Source of the DNA: Actibacterium mucosum KCTC 23349
GTDB taxonomy: Bacteria > Pseudomonadota > Alphaproteobacteria > Rhodobacterales > Rhodobacteraceae
Direction of reading: 5' to 3'
DNA length: 64,000 bases
NCBI RefSeq assembly: GCF_000647975.1
Contig: NZ_JFKE01000004.1
Location: forward strand, 434,001 to 498,000
Under the pieces are notes generated by a model. The model did no database searches, was not told the DNA's origin, and was given only the letters and a program-made list of their open reading frames with translations. The translations under genes were made by a program, and so were the position numbers. Each line of letters starts with the position of its first letter. Position 1 is the stretch's first letter. Below, piece after piece: positions 61,311 through 64,000 of this stretch.

Positions 61311-63833
61311 ATGACAAACGCCGCCACCTCCCCGACCCTTCTGCGCGACTACACGCCCTTTTCCCATCTGGTTGATCACGTCGATCTGCAGTTCAAACTG
61401 CATCCTACGGCCACGCGGGTTACGGCGCGGATCAAATTTCGCCCCAACCCCGTTGCACCAGGCCAGGGGTTCTTTCTGCATGGCGAGCAACTGAAGCTGA
61501 TCCACGCCACGATCGACGGCACGCCGGTGTCACCCGAGATATCTGACACGGGCCTGACATGCGATGTGCCGGATGGACCGTTCACCTGGGAGGCCGAGGT
61601 CGAGATTGCGCCCGAGACCAACACGGCGCTGGAGGGGCTGTATATGTCGAACGGCATGTATTGCACCCAATGCGAGGCCGAGGGGTTCCGCAAGATCACC
61701 TACTACCCTGACCGGCCCGACGTGATGGCACCCTTTGACGTGACCATCGAATGCGACCTGCCGGTGCTGCTGTCCAATGGTAACCCCGTGGCATCGGGGC
61801 AGTGGTCGGATCCCTGGCCCAAACCGGCTTATCTGTTCGCACTTGTGGCTGGTGATCTGGTTGCAGTCTCAGGCGATTTCACCACGGCATCCGGCCGCGA
61901 AGTGAGGCTGAACATCTGGGTGCGGCGCGGTGACGAAGGCAGATGTGACTATGCCCTGGACGCGTTGAAACGGTCTATGCGGTGGGATGAAGAGGTTTAT
62001 GGCCGCGAATATGACTTGGACGTTTTCAACATCGTGGCCGTTGATGACTTCAATATGGGCGCGATGGAGAACAAAGGGTTGAACATTTTCAACTCCAAGT
62101 ATGTTTTGGCCAGCCCCGACACCGCGACCGATGGCGACTATGCCAATATCGAGGCCATCATCGCGCATGAGTATTTCCACAACTGGACCGGCAACCGTAT
62201 CACCTGTCGTGACTGGTTTCAGCTGTGCCTGAAAGAGGGACTGACGGTGTTCCGCGATCAGCAATTCTCGGGCGATATGCGCAGCCAGGCAGTGCAGCGG
62301 ATCGAGGACGTCCTGACCCTGCGCGCGCGGCAGTTCCGCGAAGATAATGGTCCGCTTGCACACCCTGTTCGGCCCGAGGAATACCAGGAAATCAACAACT
62401 TCTACACCGCGACCGTCTATGAGAAGGGTGCCGAGGTTATTGGGATGCTGAAGCGGTTGGTGGGCGATGACGGGTATAAATCCGCGCTGGATTTGTATTT
62501 CGACCGCCATGACGGAGACGCCGCGACAATCGAGGACTGGCTGAACGTTTTCGAAGACGCTACGGGCCGCGATCTGGGCCAATTCAAACGCTGGTACCAA
62601 CAACCCGGCACCCCGCGCCTTTCCGTGAGCGAGACGTTTAACAATGGCACCTATACGCTTCATTTCGAACAGGAAAACCCCAAGGCGCCCCACCCGCAAG
62701 TCATTCCGATTGCGGTTGGCCTGCTGTCGCCGAATGGTGACGAGGTTCAGCCGACGGACGTGTTGGAGATGACGGAAACCAGGCAGAGCTTTTCGTTCGA
62801 AGGGCTGGCATCGAAACCGGTGCCTTCGCTGCTGCGGGGCTTTTCGGCGCCGGTCATCCTGCAACGCAATGTCACCGCCGCGGACCATGCGTTTCTTTTG
62901 ACCCATGACACGGATCCGTTCAACAGGTGGGAGGCCGGGCGCGCTTTGGCCAAACACGGGTTGACGGCGATGTTGGTGGACGGCGCGGCGCCGGACCCGC
63001 TGTATCTGGATGGCATCGCGACACTGGTGCAGGATGACACGCTGGACCCTGCTTTTCGCGCGCTGACGCTGGGCCTGCCATCGCAGGACGACATGGCGCA
63101 AAGCCTGTTTGACGCCGGCGTCACCCCCGATCCGCTGAGCATTTACCGGGCCCGCAAGATGTTGCTGGGTGCGATGGCCGCACGGTTGGGTGAGGTGATC
63201 CCTGACCTGCGCGCCGCGCTGACCCCGCATGGCCCCTACAGCCCCGACGCGGAAAACGCTGGCAAGCGCGCGTTGCGCAATGCTCTATTGTCGCTGCAAA
63301 CACATCTGGATACGGCCCCGGCAAGCCAGCAATTCGCAGCTGCGGACAATATGACGGATCAACTGGCCGCGTTTAGCGCCCTGTTGCAGGTTGGCGCGGG
63401 CGCGGATGTGACGGCGGCGTTTTATGACCAGTGGAAGGGCGACCGGCTGGTGTTGGACAAGTGGTTTGCCCTGCAGACCTCGCTTGCCCCGCCGGAACAG
63501 GCGGTAGAGATCGCGCGCGATCTGTCGGATCACGCAGATTTCAATTGGAAGAACCCCAACCGGTTCCGCAGTGTCATCGGCGGGTTCGCCATGAATGCGG
63601 CGGGGTTCCATGATCCGTCAGGCGCGGGGTACGACTTTGTTGCCGATTGGCTGATCCAGCTGGATGGGTTGAACCCGCAGACGGCGGCGCGGATGTCGAC
63701 CGCTTTTGACACTATGGCGCGGTATGATGCCGACCGGCAGGCACTGATGCGCGCCGCGTTGGAACGGATTGCCGCGAAACCCGACCTGAGCCGCGACATG
63801 GCCGAGATGGTTGGCCGAATGCTGAAAGGATAA
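61311..63833 (+). CDS. pepN: Aminopeptidase N
   Basis: The 840-residue M1 metallopeptidase has GAMENKGLNIFNSKYVLA (substrate N-terminus recognition) and the zinc site HEYFHNWTGNRITCRDW with His286, Glu287, His290 and Glu309. A long alpha-helical C-terminal domain follows. Length and sequence fit the PepN subfamily (E. coli type) which removes N-terminal residues from peptides in the cytoplasm. The ATG at 61311 has an AGGA box. Upstream in-frame sequence does not match the family. Confidence 0.95.
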   Translation: MTNAATSPTLLRDYTPFSHLVDHVDLQFKLHPTATRVTARIKFRPNPVAPGQGFFLHGEQLKLIHATIDGTPVSPEISDTGLTCDVPDGPFTWEAEVEIAPETNTALEGLYMSNGMYCTQCEAEGFRKITYYPDRPDVMAPFDVTIECDLPVLLSNGNPVASGQWSDPWPKPAYLFALVAGDLVAVSGDFTTASGREVRLNIWVRRGDEGRCDYALDALKRSMRWDEEVYGREYDLDVFNIVAVDDFNMGAMENKGLNIFNSKYVLASPDTATDGDYANIEAIIAHEYFHNWTGNRITCRDWFQLCLKEGLTVFRDQQFSGDMRSQAVQRIEDVLTLRARQFREDNGPLAHPVRPEEYQEINNFYTATVYEKGAEVIGMLKRLVGDDGYKSALDLYFDRHDGDAATIEDWLNVFEDATGRDLGQFKRWYQQPGTPRLSVSETFNNGTYTLHFEQENPKAPHPQVIPIAVGLLSPNGDEVQPTDVLEMTETRQSFSFEGLASKPVPSLLRGFSAPVILQRNVTAADHAFLLTHDTDPFNRWEAGRALAKHGLTAMLVDGAAPDPLYLDGIATLVQDDTLDPAFRALTLGLPSQDDMAQSLFDAGVTPDPLSIYRARKMLLGAMAARLGEVIPDLRAALTPHGPYSPDAENAGKRALRNALLSLQTHLDTAPASQQFAAADNMTDQLAAFSALLQVGAGADVTAAFYDQWKGDRLVLDKWFALQTSLAPPEQAVEIARDLSDHADFNWKNPNRFRSVIGGFAMNAAGFHDPSGAGYDFVADWLIQLDGLNPQTAARMSTAFDTMARYDADRQALMRAALERIAAKPDLSRDMAEMVGRMLKG

Positions 63834-63836
63834 AGC

Positions 63837-64000
63837 ATGCGCAAAACTCTATTGATTACCGGTGCCAGCACAGGCATCGGGGCAGAAACCGCGCGCCTGG
63901 CAGCACGAGACGGATGGGACGTGGCGTTGAACTATCGCGGCAATACCGAGGCCGCCGAAGGTGTCGCCGCCGAGTTGCGCGCCCTGGGCGCAAAGGCCGG
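63837..64000 (+). CDS. Short-chain dehydrogenase/reductase, partial (window edge)
   Basis: The first 54 codons of an SDR gene are present: MRKTLLITGASTGIGAETARL, with the TGxxxGIG cofactor motif at residues 8-15, then DVALNYRGNTEAAEGVAAELRALG. This suggests an NAD(P)(H) oxidoreductase of the glucose/3-oxoacyl-type group. It starts three bases after the pepN stop. The rest lies beyond the window. Confidence 0.88.
   Translation, partial: MRKTLLITGASTGIGAETARLAARDGWDVALNYRGNTEAAEGVAAELRALGAKA

Noticed and set aside
1-64000. tRNA, rRNA, CRISPR, insertion sequence or prophage genes
   Set aside because: No cloverleaf, regular spacer array, transposase, integrase or phage structural gene was seen on reading the intergenic regions and protein set.

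Overview
The window looks like chromosomal DNA of a marine alphaproteobacterium of the Roseobacter group (Rhodobacteraceae). This is inferred from the high GC content, the dense head-to-tail packing with ATGA/GTGA overlaps, and gene types common in that group: a full C-P lyase locus with the DUF1045 protein, RTX and Hint_2 secreted proteins, a FrcA-type sugar transporter, and malate synthase G next to a GlcG-type protein. I see no tRNA, rRNA, IS element, prophage or CRISPR array.

Layout. 1-3930: housekeeping genes (ruvX, a DUF1289 protein, a TauE-type exporter, a Bcr/CflA efflux pump, dusA). 4114-12269: a carbohydrate-use locus with an ABC transporter (permease, binding protein, single-domain ATPase), an alcohol dehydrogenase, an FCD-type GntR regulator, an aldo/keto reductase, a mannitol-dehydrogenase-family enzyme and two half-size permeases. 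A similar AT-rich motif sits at both of its divergent promoters. 12311-14680: rpe, a thioredoxin-fold protein, gph and a DUF442 phosphatase.

14677-28736: a large phosphonate locus. It has phnM, the DUF1045 protein, phnN, phnL, phnK, phnJ, phnI, phnH and phnG, then divergent phnF and a second phnM, a hexapeptide transferase, and the transporter phnC-phnD-phnE1-phnE2. Phosphonate would enter by PhnCDE, be loaded on ribose triphosphate by PhnGHIL, trimmed by PhnM and cleaved by PhnJ. No phnP is present. The DUF1045 protein carries two H-x-T motifs like those of 2H phosphoesterases and is a good candidate for the missing cyclic-phosphate hydrolase ahead of PhnN.

28902-35934: a flavin reductase and a second sugar-type ABC operon with a cytoplasmic GH63-like glycosidase. 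Both permeases of this operon have unusual extra domains. 35938-38759: a secreted RTX-tailed GDSL esterase and glutaryl-CoA dehydrogenase. 38802-49019: a small exopolysaccharide operon (hypothetical, ligase/polymerase, PPP phosphatase, tyrosine autokinase), an acidic secreted protein, a sigma/anti-sigma pair, glycerate 2-kinase, a LysM protein and a small secreted protein made of three tandem repeats. 49513-54076: a MarR/EamA divergent pair with twin palindromic operators, and pntAB. 54297-64000: an acetyltransferase, an RTX-Hint protein, a C26 peptidase, glcG-like and glcB genes behind a long palindrome, a small secreted protein, pepN and the start of an SDR gene.

The strongest leads are the DUF1045 protein as a PhnP replacement, a DUF11-like extracytoplasmic domain inside an ABC permease, a 40-codon gene in the phnI-phnJ gap, stem-loops after all three binding-protein genes, and the three-repeat secreted protein.
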